DNA from: Phycisphaeraceae bacterium
GTDB lineage: Bacteria > Planctomycetota > Phycisphaerae > Phycisphaerales > UBA1924
Reading direction: 5' to 3'
DNA: 64,000 nucleotides
Assembly: GCA_026126305.1 (NCBI GenBank)
Contig: JAHCJI010000001.1
Coordinates: 186,001-250,000, forward strand
Shown in pieces: positions 1 to 8,654 of the stretch; position 1 is the first letter of the stretch, and the number at the start of each line of letters is the position of its first letter. The notes beneath the pieces are model-generated. The model was not told where the DNA came from and searched no databases. It was given only the letters and a program-made list of their open reading frames with translations. The translations under genes and the position numbers were made by a program.

Positions 1-723
1 CTCGTCCTCCACCGGCAGGATGCGGTCGAGCATCTCCACCACCGTCACCTTCGTGCCGTAGGCGTGGTAGAAGTAGCCGAACTCCATGCCGATAGCGCCC
101 GAGCCGATGACGATGAGGCTCTTGGGGAAGGCCTTGTTGAACATCGCCTCGCGGGCGCCCCAGATGTGCTCGCTCGAGCCGAACCTGGCAAAGGGCAGGT
201 CGCGCGCCACCGAGCCGGTGGCGATGATGACCCTGCCGGCGGTGATCGTCTCCCTGGGCTTGTCGGCGGGCTTGGCCGGCGCGTCGGTACGTTCTTCCTG
301 CACCTGGCAGTCGTAGATCTCCACCTTCGCCGGGGTTCTGTCTTTCCCTTGGCCCTTGGCCGCCGACACGATCTTGGCCGACCCCTCGATGTGGTCGATC
401 TTGTTCTTCTTGAGCAGGAAGCCCACGCCCTGGTTGAGCTTGCTGGCCACCTCGCGGCTGCGGCCGATGACCTTCGACCAGTCGAAGTCGATGGTGCCGT
501 TGATCTTCAGGCCCCACTCTTCCTTCTCGTGGAGTTTTTCCATGAGCTCGGCGTTGGAGAGCAGCGCCTTGGAGGGGATGCAGCCCCAGTTGAGGCACAC
601 GCCCCCGAGCTTGGCCCGCTCGACGCAGGCAACCTTGTAGCCCAACTGGGCCGCCCGGATCGCCGCGACGTACCCGCCCGGGCCCCCGCCGATGACAACG
701 ATGTCGTAGTGCTTGTCCGCCAC
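1..723 (-). CDS. lpdA: Dihydrolipoyl dehydrogenase (E3), N-terminal 241 residues
   Basis: This flavoenzyme reoxidises the lipoyl group of the pyruvate and 2-oxoglutarate dehydrogenase complexes, passing electrons to NAD+. The visible part begins with the FAD dinucleotide fold (IGGGPGGYVAA, residues 11-21) and has the redox disulfide motif CLNWGC (Cys43 and Cys48). A second dinucleotide fold, IGSGAIGMEFG, follows near residue 207. A charged stretch rich in Lys, Asp and Pro interrupts the FAD domain before IIATGS. The start is GTG at 723, preceded by a purine-rich GAAAGAAAGG. The gene runs off the left edge, so the interface domain and the catalytic His-Glu pair are not seen. No E1 or E2 gene lies downstream in this window. 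Confidence 0.93.
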   Translation of the reverse strand, partial: MADKHYDIVVIGGGPGGYVAAIRAAQLGYKVACVERAKLGGVCLNWGCIPSKALLSNAELMEKLHEKEEWGLKINGTIDFDWSKVIGRSREVASKLNQGVGFLLKKNKIDHIEGSAKIVSAAKGQGKDRTPAKVEIYDCQVQEERTDAPAKPADKPRETITAGRVIIATGSVARDLPFARFGSSEHIWGAREAMFNKAFPKSLIVIGSGAIGMEFGYFYHAYGTKVTVVEMLDRILPVEDE

Positions 724-907
724 GCTTTCGCCTTTCTTTCACCGGCCATCGTGCGCCAAGGGTGCGGCCGATGAGCGGGCAGTCTAGGGGCCGACAACCG
801 CCCCGGCCCGACGCCGCCGCAGCGCCCATAATTCGCCAGAGGGAATCACACACCACGTGCGCCCGCCCGCCCGCCCCGGCGGCGGCGACCGAAGGAGGGA
901 ACGAGCC

Positions 908-1879
908 ATGCCTTGGCGTTCGAGCGTTGTCCCGTGCCTGCACACCGCAGCCGTCCTTGCCGTCACCACGCAGGTCCATGCGGGCGAACCCGTCCTCGTT
1001 GCCACCGATGCGGCCTTCGGCTCTCCGAAGGTCTACCACATCGACCCCGCCACCGGGCAGGTCTTGGCTTCGGCCAGCCTCGTCGGCACCGGATCGATCG
1101 GCCCCACGCCCCTGAGCGCCCTAGCCTTCGACGCGCAAGGCCGTCTCCTGGGCTTCACCCCAAACACCGACAATACCACCTACCTGGTCGATCGCCATTC
1201 GGGCCAGGCAACCATCATCGGCCGCCTGCAACTGAGCGCCCGCGAGGGGGGCATGGCCACCTTCCCCGACGGCACCATCTACGCCGCCAGCACCGGCACG
1301 CCCGCTCGCCTGTTTACCATCAACCCGACCACCGGCCGCGCCTCAACAGCCGCCGTGATCGATCGCCCCAACAACATTTCGGGATTGGGGGCCCGTGCCG
1401 ATGGCCAACTCGTCGCCCTCGACCTGCGAGCCGTCGAGGAACCCCCGGCCCTTCGCGTCATCAATCCCACCACCGGACAGACCACGCTCCTGGCCACCCT
1501 GTCCCCTCGCATCACCCTGGCCGGCACCGGCGGGCTGGAGATCATCGAACGCGACGGCGTCGAGACCGGGTACTACATCGTCTCGGGAGATTCGCCCTCG
1601 GCCCCGGCCCAGCTCTGGCGCTTTGACCCCTACACCGGCGAACAAGTCCCCGTGGGCGAAGTCCCAGGCGTCCTGGCTACCACCGGGCTGGCCGGCCGGC
1701 CATGCGAGCCGTGCCTGGTCGACCTCGACGGCGATTGCCAAGCCACCGTCTTCGATTTCCTCATCTACTTCAATTGGTTCGGCGCGGGCGATGTCCGGGC
1801 CGATCTCGACGGCGATGGGCAGTTGACCATCTTCGACTTCCTTGCCTTCCAGACCGCCTTCGCCCTGGGATGCCACTAA
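908..1879 (+). CDS. Secreted beta-propeller-like protein with C-terminal GC-type dockerin module
   Basis: The 323-residue protein has a signal peptide (cut near residue 26, after VHA). A long middle part contains repeating blades with motifs such as IDPATGQ, INPTTGR and INPTTGQ, which suggest a beta-propeller. The last ~55 residues hold two calcium-loop/helix units (DLDGDCQATVFDFL and DLDGDGQLTIFDFL) ending in ALGCH. This module matches the GC-type dockerin of Phycisphaerales. Its role is thought to be attachment or sorting of secreted proteins, which is inference. The start ATG at 908 is chosen because GAAGGAGGGA lies at good spacing; an upstream in-frame ATG at 857 lacks such a site. Function of the propeller is unknown. 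Confidence 0.85.
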   Translation: MPWRSSVVPCLHTAAVLAVTTQVHAGEPVLVATDAAFGSPKVYHIDPATGQVLASASLVGTGSIGPTPLSALAFDAQGRLLGFTPNTDNTTYLVDRHSGQATIIGRLQLSAREGGMATFPDGTIYAASTGTPARLFTINPTTGRASTAAVIDRPNNISGLGARADGQLVALDLRAVEEPPALRVINPTTGQTTLLATLSPRITLAGTGGLEIIERDGVETGYYIVSGDSPSAPAQLWRFDPYTGEQVPVGEVPGVLATTGLAGRPCEPCLVDLDGDCQATVFDFLIYFNWFGAGDVRADLDGDGQLTIFDFLAFQTAFALGCH

Positions 1880-1912
1880 GCACAAAAAGCCAGGCGCCCA
1901 GACAACACGAAA

Positions 1913-1939
1913 AGCCCCCGATGCAAACAACCGGGGGCT
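1913..1939 (-). terminator. Intrinsic terminator hairpin between dockerin gene and tRNA-Gly
   Basis: An 8-bp perfect stem (AGCCCCCG paired with CGGGGGCT) encloses an 11-base loop. On the minus strand it is followed by CTTTTCG, so it would end the tRNA-Gly transcript. On the plus strand the tail is poor in T, but the hairpin could also slow transcription leaving the dockerin gene. Confidence 0.7.
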
Positions 1940-1974
1940 CCTTCGCGTTTGGCGCGTTTGGGCATGGAAGAAAA

Positions 1975-2045
1975 GCGGGTGAACGGATTCGAACCGTCGA
2001 CATTCACGTTGGCAACGTGACGCTCTACCACTGAGCTACACCCGC
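1975..2045 (-). tRNA. tRNA-Gly (anticodon GCC)
   Basis: On the minus strand the 71 bases fold as a standard cloverleaf. The acceptor stem is GCGGGTG with CACCCGC, the D arm GCTC/GAGC, the anticodon arm TCACG-TTGCCAA-CGTGA with GCC in the middle, and the T arm GACGG-TTCGAAT-CCGTT. No CCA is encoded. It is the only tRNA I could find in the window. Confidence 0.97.
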
Positions 2046-2173
2046 AAGGGCCTCAACGATATTGGCCAACCACCATCCCGTCAACACCCTTTCCGCAATC
2101 GTGCCGCGGATATCGGCCTTGTTTTTGGGACATGTCAGGATAAAATACTCTCGATCCGGCGGGCAACTTCTGG

Positions 2174-2208
2174 TACAATACATACTTGCATACGGACATT
2201 CCCGTATG
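2174..2208 (+). promoter_or_regulatory. Possible promoter and leader inverted repeat of the RRM gene
   Basis: TACAAT at 2174-2179 resembles a -10 box, but no clear -35 hexamer sits 16-18 bases upstream. A perfect 7-bp inverted repeat, CATACGG/CCGTATG (2189-2195 and 2202-2208), follows and would lie in the 5' leader of the RNA-binding protein gene. A hairpin in the leader of an RRM or cold-shock gene could tune translation, or the protein could bind it. Both ideas are inference. Confidence 0.35.
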
Positions 2209-2299
2209 TACGGGCGGTACGCGGGCCCGGCCGCGAAACACCCGGCGGCACAGCACAAGAGAAGTCCCGGGCACGACTGCACGAAGGAATCGCAACGTG

Positions 2300-2749
2300 A
2301 TGCGGATTTACGTCGGCAATCTGCCGTACAGCACCAATGACAGCGAACTGGCCGAAATCTTTTCCCAATTCGGTGAGGTCCAATCGGCCAACGTCGTGAT
2401 GGACCGCGAGACCGGACGAAGCCGAGGCTTCGGGTTCGTCGAGATGGACGACGAAGCCGGACGCAAGGCCATCGAAAACCTCCACGGCACACCCATGGAA
2501 GGACGCCCACTCACCGTCAACGAGGCACGCCCACGCGCCGAAGCGGGCGGCGGTGGCGGCGGCTTCGGGCGTGGTCGTGGCGGCGGAGGCGGAGGTGGAC
2601 GCGGCGGCTACGGCGGTGGTGGCGGCGGCGGACGAGATGGCGGCTACGGTGGCGGTGGCGGTGGACGCGATGGCGGTGGACGCGATGGCGGCTACGGCGA
2701 TCGACGCGGCGGCGGCGGTGGCGGCGGCGGTGGTCGCGGCGGCTGGTAA
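2300..2749 (+). CDS. Glycine-rich RNA-binding protein with one RRM
   Basis: The 149-residue protein has a single RNA-recognition motif at residues 1-80, with RNP2 (IYVGNL) and RNP1 (RGFGFVEM) intact. A tail of about 65 residues is almost entirely Gly, Arg, Asp and Tyr (repeats such as GGRDGGYGG). This is the layout of cyanobacterial and planctomycete Rbp proteins, which bind single-stranded RNA and are often cold-induced. The start ATG at 2300 has AAGGAAT upstream; GTG at 2297 is possible. The low-complexity tail may drive RNA condensation, which is inferred from composition only. Confidence 0.92.
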   Translation: MRIYVGNLPYSTNDSELAEIFSQFGEVQSANVVMDRETGRSRGFGFVEMDDEAGRKAIENLHGTPMEGRPLTVNEARPRAEAGGGGGGFGRGRGGGGGGGRGGYGGGGGGGRDGGYGGGGGGRDGGGRDGGYGDRRGGGGGGGGGRGGW

Positions 2750-2848
2750 GTCAACCAACACCAATTCCAACCAACATACCACGATGCAACAGAACCGCGA
2801 GCGAATGCCCGCGGCTCTTGTCGTTCCCTCTCACAATCACAACTCTCG

Positions 2849-3268
2849 TTACCCGAGCACAAACCACGCACGACGATCGCCTCGGGCCCGCTCCAGAAAA
2901 GGGCCAGATTCCACGCCGCAGCATCCGGTAAGCCACAACAGCGTGACACACCGAGCCCCGCGCACCATGCGCCAATACTCGTCATCACCACCGATACTCG
3001 CCCGGTGCAACGCCTCGATCGCGCGCACGCGCCGGGTCGTCAGCCCGTCCTCGCACAGCACACGTTCCACCAACGCCCGGGCCGCGTACGTCCCGCCCGC
3101 CACGCGAAAGTACACCGTGTCACCCACGCCGATGCGGCCGAAGGGCGCCCGCCGATCTCGCGAGAATCGGCTCTCCACGGTCTTGTGCCCTTCGATCAGC
3201 GCCCGGGCCACCCAGGCGTGGACGATCGCCACATGCTCGCGGGTCGCGGGCGGGGCCGTCGCGCTCAC
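2849..3268 (-). CDS. ASCH-domain protein
   Basis: The 139-residue protein opens with a PUA-like ASCH domain: an N-terminal helix containing ARALIEGHKTVESRF and then GDTVYFRVAGG. Both match the motif of ASCH proteins, which bind RNA or modified nucleotides; some hydrolyse acetylcytidine. The start is GTG at 3268, overlapping the hldE stop by four bases (GTGA), so the two are translationally coupled. The substrate cannot be read from the sequence. Confidence 0.75.
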   Translation of the reverse strand: MSATAPPATREHVAIVHAWVARALIEGHKTVESRFSRDRRAPFGRIGVGDTVYFRVAGGTYAARALVERVLCEDGLTTRRVRAIEALHRASIGGDDEYWRMVRGARCVTLLWLTGCCGVESGPFLERARGDRRAWFVLG

Positions 3269-4746
3269 CCGCCAGACCCCAGCCGCGTGAGTGTCCGAGT
3301 CGTGCTCAGCCCTTCCACAAGGTCCACCAGTTCCACACGCCCGCCCCAGGCCTCGACCACCTCGCGGCCCACCACCTCGCGGCCGGCGTAATCGGCACCC
3401 TTCACGAGCACGTCGGGCCGGATGGCCTCGATCAGATCCAAGGGCGTGTCGGCCTCAAAGACCACCACGGCTCCCACGGGCTCGAGCGCGCCCAGCACCC
3501 GCGCCCGATCGATGGCCAGATTCACCGGTCGCCCGGGCCCTTTCAACCGTGTCACCGAGGCATCGCTGTTGAGGCCCACGATCAGCAGGTCGCCCAGCGA
3601 TGCCGATTTTTCCAGCAGCGAAACATGCCCCGCGTGCAGCACGTCGAAGCAGCCATTGGTGAACACCACACGCCCGCCGTTGCGACGCACCGACGCCGCC
3701 TGGGCGCACGCCTCCTCGACCGTCCGCAACTTGCCCGTCAATCGCCCGGCCTGACGCAGCAACTCGCGATGCACGTCGGCCAGCGGGATGGGCTTGACCC
3801 CGAACACCTGCACCTCCAGCCCAGCCGCCGCGTTGGCGAATCGCACCGCGTCGGTCCACGAGAGCCCGTTGGCACGCGCCGCGGCCAGACCGGCCAGCAT
3901 CATGTCGCCCGCGCCGGTCACGTCGTACACCTCACGCGCCACCGTCGGCACCGACACCGGCTCGCGCCCGCGCTCGAGCAGCAACGCCCCGTCGCGGTCC
4001 AGCGTCAGCACCACCGCCTCGCAGTCCAACAGCCCCGCCAATTCTCGCGCCAGCGTCTCGCGCTGCGCGGGCGAGTTCATCGCGTGCCGACGGCCCGTCG
4101 CACGCTCGGCCTCGCTGCGGTTGGGCGTGATCGACGTACACCCGCGATACCGAGCGTAATCGTCACGAGAGGCCGGATCGACCAGCAAGGGAACGCCCCG
4201 CGATCGTGCCATCGCGATCGCCGCCTCGCAGATCGGCCCGTCGCACACGCCCTTGTCGTAATCCTCCAGGCACAACACGTCGGCACCATCCATCGCCGAC
4301 TCGAGCTGGGAGAGCATCCGACGAGACACCTCGTCCGAAAGGCCGAGGCGAGACTCAAAATCCACACGGAACATCTTCTGCGGGTGGCGATGCTGCGCCA
4401 GGCCGATCAGGTTGCGCTTCACCGTCGTCGGCCTCGACCCATCTTCCACCAGACCGCCGGTCTCCACGCCGCTGGCCTCCAGCCGCCGACGCAACAACGC
4501 GCCCTCCCCGTCATCCCCGGTCACCCCGAACACACGCACCCGCCCGCCCAGCGCCGCAAGGTCCAACGCCAGATTGCCAGCGCCGCCCGGCATCGACTCC
4601 TGCCGGGTCACACGCAGCACCGGCACCGGCGCGTCGGCGCTCAACCGTTCGGCATCGCCGTACCACTGCTGATCCAGCATGAAATCGCCCAGCACCAGCG
4701 CGGTGAAGGGCTTCCAGTTCGAGAGCGCTTCCAGGAGTGTGTCCAC
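3265..4746 (-). CDS. hldE: Bifunctional heptose-7-phosphate kinase / heptose-1-phosphate adenylyltransferase
   Basis: HldE catalyses two steps of ADP-L-glycero-D-manno-heptose synthesis for LPS-type surface glycans. The 493-residue chain has the canonical order. First is a PfkB/ribokinase domain (residues 1 to ~320) with GGAGNLALD near the N-terminus and the anion-hole motif VTGAGD. Then comes a nucleotidyltransferase domain (from ~355) with NGCFDVLHAGH, VKGADY and STTRTL. Length is typical of the family. The start is GTG at 4746. It sits between a small unknown protein and the ASCH gene in a minus-strand operon. A second, domain-swapped homologue lies at 10157-11785. Confidence 0.95.
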   Translation of the reverse strand: MDTLLEALSNWKPFTALVLGDFMLDQQWYGDAERLSADAPVPVLRVTRQESMPGGAGNLALDLAALGGRVRVFGVTGDDGEGALLRRRLEASGVETGGLVEDGSRPTTVKRNLIGLAQHRHPQKMFRVDFESRLGLSDEVSRRMLSQLESAMDGADVLCLEDYDKGVCDGPICEAAIAMARSRGVPLLVDPASRDDYARYRGCTSITPNRSEAERATGRRHAMNSPAQRETLARELAGLLDCEAVVLTLDRDGALLLERGREPVSVPTVAREVYDVTGAGDMMLAGLAAARANGLSWTDAVRFANAAAGLEVQVFGVKPIPLADVHRELLRQAGRLTGKLRTVEEACAQAASVRRNGGRVVFTNGCFDVLHAGHVSLLEKSASLGDLLIVGLNSDASVTRLKGPGRPVNLAIDRARVLGALEPVGAVVVFEADTPLDLIEAIRPDVLVKGADYAGREVVGREVVEAWGGRVELVDLVEGLSTTRTLTRLGSGG

Positions 4747-4793
4747 GCCAAAATATTAGGATTGCCCGGCAGTCCGGGCGCACGCACGAGCGC

Positions 4794-5114
4794 TCAACCG
4801 AAACTGCGGCCCGTCTCCAGGTCCAGCAACTTCCAAGGCAGGTTCTTGACCAGACGCATCAGCACCGGCCAGGCAACGTCTTCGTCCACCAGGGTCACCA
4901 GCCCTTGCGTCACACGGTCGAGCCCCATCGGCAACTCCACCACCAACCCGGGCCCGTGCAGCACCACCGTCCCCGATTCGGGGCTCCGTGGCGTGCCATC
5001 CGAGGCCGTGTTGTAATCCGCCAAGGCAGCCGAGACCTCCTCGATCGTCCCAAGAGGTGGCAGACCCTCCTCGGCGGGCCTGGAAGAAACGATCACGATC
5101 TGACGCTTGGGCAT
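4794..5114 (-). CDS. Small conserved protein, function unknown
   Basis: The 106-residue soluble protein begins MPKRQIVIVSS. It has no membrane segment, signal peptide or motif I recognise. It lies 14 bases after the receiver-protein gene and 47 bases before hldE on the same strand, so the three are likely co-transcribed. ATG at 5114 is preferred because GAGG sits 12 bases upstream; ATG at 5123 is only three bases from that site. Confidence 0.65.
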   Translation of the reverse strand: MPKRQIVIVSSRPAEEGLPPLGTIEEVSAALADYNTASDGTPRSPESGTVVLHGPGLVVELPMGLDRVTQGLVTLVDEDVAWPVLMRLVKNLPWKLLDLETGRSFG

Positions 5115-5128
5115 GGGTCTCATTCACC

Positions 5129-5524
5129 TCACGATCGGCCGGCCAGCAGGCCCGCGGCGGTCTCCATCAACTGCCCCAAAGGCACGGGTTTGATCAGATA
5201 CGCATCCACACCCAGCGACTGCGCGTACGCCTGGTGACGCTTCCCATCGTTGGCCGTCACCATGATCACCAGCGGGCTGTCGTCGTTGCCCTTGATCTTC
5301 TCGAGCGCCAAAAAGCCCGATCGCGCCGGCAGCATCATGTCCAGCACCACCAGGTCGGGCTTCAACTCATGTGTCAGACGGATCGCAGCGTTCCCATCGC
5401 CGGCCGTGTAGGTATCGGCCCCCTCGGCCCGAAAGGCTGTCTCCATCGCCAGCAGCACGTCACGGTCGTCGTCGATGATCAGGATCGTCGCGTCTCGAAG
5501 GGCCGAAGTATCACTCACGGGCAT
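5129..5524 (-). CDS. Single-domain response regulator (CheY-like receiver)
   Basis: The 131-residue protein is a receiver domain alone. It has the acidic pair in ILIIDDDRD, the phospho-acceptor Asp in LVVLDMMLP, the Thr in IMVTAND and the Lys in LIKPVP. There is no output domain, so it should act through protein contacts. ATG at 5524 is chosen because GGAG lies nine bases upstream; the frame extends to 5614 without a better site. It leads the operon with the small protein, hldE and the ASCH gene. No partner kinase is adjacent. Confidence 0.88.
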   Translation of the reverse strand: MPVSDTSALRDATILIIDDDRDVLLAMETAFRAEGADTYTAGDGNAAIRLTHELKPDLVVLDMMLPARSGFLALEKIKGNDDSPLVIMVTANDGKRHQAYAQSLGVDAYLIKPVPLGQLMETAAGLLAGRS

Positions 5525-5653
5525 GGCAAGGACTCCAATCGGGCGCACCCCTGGCACCCGGCTGGGCACGTGGGGCACACCATAGCGCCCGGGCCCGGAT
5601 AGTCCTTCGCTCATTTCAGCCCATCAGTTCCATGATTTCGGTTTCTGCCCGGG

Positions 5654-6469
5654 TTAATCCCCGTCGTCCGTGCCGCTCCCGCCGAAGATCCAGCGGTCCA
5701 GCGACAACATTCCCGGGCCCGAGAACACAAGTGCCAGGCCCATCGCCAGCATCGCCAACTGCATGAACCACGTCTGGTACACCTCGGGCTTGGCAAACCC
5801 ACCCGCGGGCAGGAAGCCCAGCCACGCGTTGCCGCTCTGGATCGCCGGCCCGACAACCGTCAGCCACATCGCCACGCCCATCACCACCGCCAGCGAGAAG
5901 CCGCTCAGCCGCGTCGCCAGGCCGATCAAGAGCAGCCCGCCGGCGATCAACTCCGTCAGCGCCGCAGCCCACGCCAGCCGTACCGTCCAAGGTGGCGTCC
6001 CCAGTTTCTGGGGCACCAGCGCCATCGGCGTCACCGGCTCGGCACCTTCGGCTCGCACCATTGGTTGGGGGTTGCCAGCCGCGTACAGCCCCATGCTGAT
6101 GTTGTGCAAGTTCCGCACACGCTCGCCACCCGCCACGACCGGGGTCTGGACCAACGAGGCAAGGGTCAACGGGCCAACGCCCTCTGCGGGCTCAACGGCT
6201 TCGGGCTGGGTCTCAGGCTCGGCGATCGGCTCGCTCGCGCCGTCTGGCGTGGGTACCGGCCGAACCCCATCGGGCGTGGTTGGTACGTCCGCGGGCAATG
6301 CACCGGCGGCAACCAGCGCGGGACGCATCTCGGGTGTCACGTCAAACTTGACAAATACCTTATACCCACCCGCCCACACGAAAACCAACGCCAGCACAAG
6401 CCGAAGCAGCAGGGGCGGCACGCTCAGGGCTGTCCGCTGGCCCATCGTCAGTTGCGGCGTCTCGGCCAT
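5654..6469 (-). CDS. DoxX-family membrane protein
   Basis: The 271-residue protein has a first membrane segment after about residue 20 (LLLRLVLALVFVWAGGYKV). A Pro/Glu-rich external loop of roughly 100 residues follows, then three more membrane helices in the C-terminal half, typical of DoxX/SURF4-like proteins. Members have been linked to thiol and oxidative-stress systems, but the biochemical role is unclear. The long loop between helices 1 and 2 is unusual for the family. ATG at 6469 has AAGGAG eight bases upstream. Confidence 0.78.
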   Translation of the reverse strand: MAETPQLTMGQRTALSVPPLLLRLVLALVFVWAGGYKVFVKFDVTPEMRPALVAAGALPADVPTTPDGVRPVPTPDGASEPIAEPETQPEAVEPAEGVGPLTLASLVQTPVVAGGERVRNLHNISMGLYAAGNPQPMVRAEGAEPVTPMALVPQKLGTPPWTVRLAWAAALTELIAGGLLLIGLATRLSGFSLAVVMGVAMWLTVVGPAIQSGNAWLGFLPAGGFAKPEVYQTWFMQLAMLAMGLALVFSGPGMLSLDRWIFGGSGTDDGD

Positions 6470-6630
6470 CGTCGATGCTCCTTGAGCCGGGCCACCATAA
6501 AAGCGTGCCCCGGTGTCTGCATATCGACCCACCAACCCCCGGACGTTCAGCCGCCCGGGTACCAACATGATTGGGAACCGCCCTCACCCCGTTGCCACCC
6601 ACGCACACCGCACGGTACGATTGACGCGCC

Positions 6631-6954
6631 ATGCCAGCCGATGAGCGTCCCCTGGACGACATGCCCGACACCGCCATCCAGAAACGGGCCGCTGCCCGGC
6701 GTGGTCAGGTCATCGAGCGAACCACGCCCGACGAGTTCGACGATGGACCAAGCGACGACGACCTCGACAAGTTCTCGAGCGTCACACAGACCTGTTGGCG
6801 TTGCGGCACCGAGCTCTACGACGACGCGACCGTCTGCTGGAACTGCCAGGCAACCGTCGGCCCGGGCTCGGGCCCCACGCGGGGCACACCCATCTGGGCC
6901 ATCGTCCTGGGCATCATCCTCGCGGGCGTCATCGCCTTCTGGGCAATCTTCTAA
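6631..6954 (+). CDS. Small zinc-ribbon protein with C-terminal membrane anchor
   Basis: The 107-residue protein has an acidic N-terminal half and a four-cysteine zinc ribbon (CWRCGTELYDDATVCWNC). It ends in one hydrophobic segment (AIVLGIILAGVIAFWAIF). This architecture suggests a tail-anchored protein with a cytosolic metal-binding head. No enzyme domain is visible and the role is unknown. An internal ATG at 6661 is an alternative start. Confidence 0.75.
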   Translation: MPADERPLDDMPDTAIQKRAAARRGQVIERTTPDEFDDGPSDDDLDKFSSVTQTCWRCGTELYDDATVCWNCQATVGPGSGPTRGTPIWAIVLGIILAGVIAFWAIF

Positions 6955-6963
6955 GCACACCCG

Positions 6964-7512
6964 TCACGCATCACTGCGATCAACAATCCGATACTGCTCT
7001 CGCTCTCCGCGCCCGCGCACCGGATAATCCTTCCGCAACGGGTGGGCCGGATACGCCTCCCACGTCAGGATCCGCCGAAGGTCCGGGTGACCCTGGAAGC
7101 GGATGCCGAACATGTCGAACACCTCGCGCTCGTTCCACTCGGCCCCGGGCCACAGGTCCGTCACGCTGTCGACCACCAGCCCCGGATCGGGCTCGATGCC
7201 CTCGGTGGGCAGTGTCGGGTTGATGAACACCTTCACAAAAAAGCGGTCCTCGGTCGACGTGTTCACCAGGTTGTACACCACCGCGAAACGGCCGGGCATC
7301 TCCGCGGGATACCCAAGATAATCCACGCCCGCGACATCCGACAGAAAGTCGTACCCGCGACCCTTCAGAAACGCCATCAAGGCGTGCAAATCTCCAGGAC
7401 GCACGATCAGCGTGGACTGCCCGCGAAACTCCGTGCCGCTCAACGATGCCTGCGGAAAGGCCGACCGAACGGCCGCGAAATTCGGATGGTCCAGCGTCGG
7501 TGTCCGGCTCAT
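6964..7512 (-). CDS. nuoC: NADH-quinone oxidoreductase subunit C
   Basis: NuoC (30-kDa subunit) is part of the peripheral arm of respiratory complex I. The 182 residues contain the family signature region: VYNLVN, FVKVFIN, then WPGAEWNEREVFDMFGI and HPDLRRIL, ending DYPVRG. Length is normal for the stand-alone subunit. ATG at 7512 has GGAAGGGA upstream. No other nuo gene is in the window, so complex I genes appear split or nuoC is duplicated elsewhere. Confidence 0.95.
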   Translation of the reverse strand: MSRTPTLDHPNFAAVRSAFPQASLSGTEFRGQSTLIVRPGDLHALMAFLKGRGYDFLSDVAGVDYLGYPAEMPGRFAVVYNLVNTSTEDRFFVKVFINPTLPTEGIEPDPGLVVDSVTDLWPGAEWNEREVFDMFGIRFQGHPDLRRILTWEAYPAHPLRKDYPVRGRGEREQYRIVDRSDA

Positions 7513-7543
7513 GGCAAGATCCCTTCCAAAACGCGAGCCCGCT

Positions 7544-8257
7544 CTACCCAACAGGCGACCCCGAGGGTAGCACCCCCACCTCGCGCAACATGTCCAGCTG
7601 TGCTCCCAGGTCCTCATCCACAAGCGCCATAGGCCGCTCGAAACGACCATGCTCGCGAAGCAACTGACGAAGATCGTGGTAGTCCAGCGCCCCACGCGTC
7701 AGCGGGGCCGGCACCAGCAGGTCGTCGTGGTCGGGCTCGCCAGCGCCCATCGCCGGACGCTCGGCACCGCTCATCAAGATCGCCGCCGTCCGCTCGTGCC
7801 CGGCCAGCGCCCACAAGATCCGCCCCAGGTGATCGCGCGCATCGTCGGCCATCGCCGCCGTCAGCATCGCCGCAGGCTCCAAAAAAATGCCCAGGGCCGG
7901 GCTCTCAAACTGGCCGAGCAATCGCCGAACCGTCGGCACGTCCGACACCACGTGCCGGACATGCGGGCGGATCAACAGCCGGGCACCGGCGGCCTCGTAC
8001 AACGGCAACAGCTCTGCCATTCGCCGGGACAGAGCCTCCCACCCCGGCCCGCTCCAGACCCGTGGATCGTGCTGGAAATATCCAGACAAAGGCCTGGCCC
8101 GATCGTCGAGCCAGCCACTCCAGCACACAACCGTGCCGCCAGCCTGGGGCGTTGGCGATTCCAACAAAATATTCCCCGCCCACACAGGCCAGCGCAACGC
8201 ACCATCCTGTGAGCGGACCAGCCACCCACCACCAGACCTTGGGCCAAAGAGCAGCAT
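7544..8257 (-). CDS. Hypothetical protein, possible TIM-barrel sugar isomerase/epimerase-like
   Basis: The 237-residue protein has alternating strands and helices with ARLLIRPHVRHVVSD and ALGIFLEPAAML. These resemble the xylose-isomerase-like TIM-barrel superfamily, but I cannot place the metal ligands. It lies 31 bases upstream of nuoC on the same strand and may be co-transcribed with it. There is no strong Shine-Dalgarno before ATG at 8257. Confidence 0.6.
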   Translation of the reverse strand: MLLFGPRSGGGWLVRSQDGALRWPVWAGNILLESPTPQAGGTVVCWSGWLDDRARPLSGYFQHDPRVWSGPGWEALSRRMAELLPLYEAAGARLLIRPHVRHVVSDVPTVRRLLGQFESPALGIFLEPAAMLTAAMADDARDHLGRILWALAGHERTAAILMSGAERPAMGAGEPDHDDLLVPAPLTRGALDYHDLRQLLREHGRFERPMALVDEDLGAQLDMLREVGVLPSGSPVG

Positions 8258-8377
8258 CCGTGATTCTACACGACCCGCGAGGCCCTGAGAACGGGTCCCA
8301 AAATGTCAATCCGCAAGCACCGACACGCCGAAACCACCCCGCTCGACCTTCGGGGAAGGCAAAACACGGAGAAGATC

Positions 8378-8650
8378 ATGCGCGACCGGGCCAACACGCC
8401 GGCGTCGTGCGAGATGGCGGAGGTCCGCTCGCCCAGCAACTCAACGCGATTGACCCGGGAGCAGGTCGTCGATCGCATCATCACCATCAACCGCTCGGCT
8501 TCGCCGGCATTCCTGGAACGGTTCGCAGACCCACAACTGCGCCACTACCTCGACCACCTCACCCACACCGAGAAACGCCGCAATATCCCCTGGATCCGCA
8601 CCGGCGAAACCCCCGCCATCGTCGGCCGATCCGCAGGCCACGAAGACTGA
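8378..8650 (+). CDS. Small conserved hypothetical protein
   Basis: The 90-residue soluble protein has a core of LTREQVVDRIITINRSAS and FADPQLRHYLDHL, which looks like a compact helical domain. I do not recognise a function. ATG at 8378 is preferred for its GGAGAAG site; an in-frame ATG at 8303 would add 25 residues. It is isolated between two minus-strand genes. Confidence 0.6.
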   Translation: MRDRANTPASCEMAEVRSPSNSTRLTREQVVDRIITINRSASPAFLERFADPQLRHYLDHLTHTEKRRNIPWIRTGETPAIVGRSAGHED

Positions 8651-8654
8651 CCAC

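Noticed and set aside
2550..2745. GGC/GGT-rich repeat tract
   Set aside because: It encodes the Gly/Arg tail of the RRM protein and needs no separate explanation.
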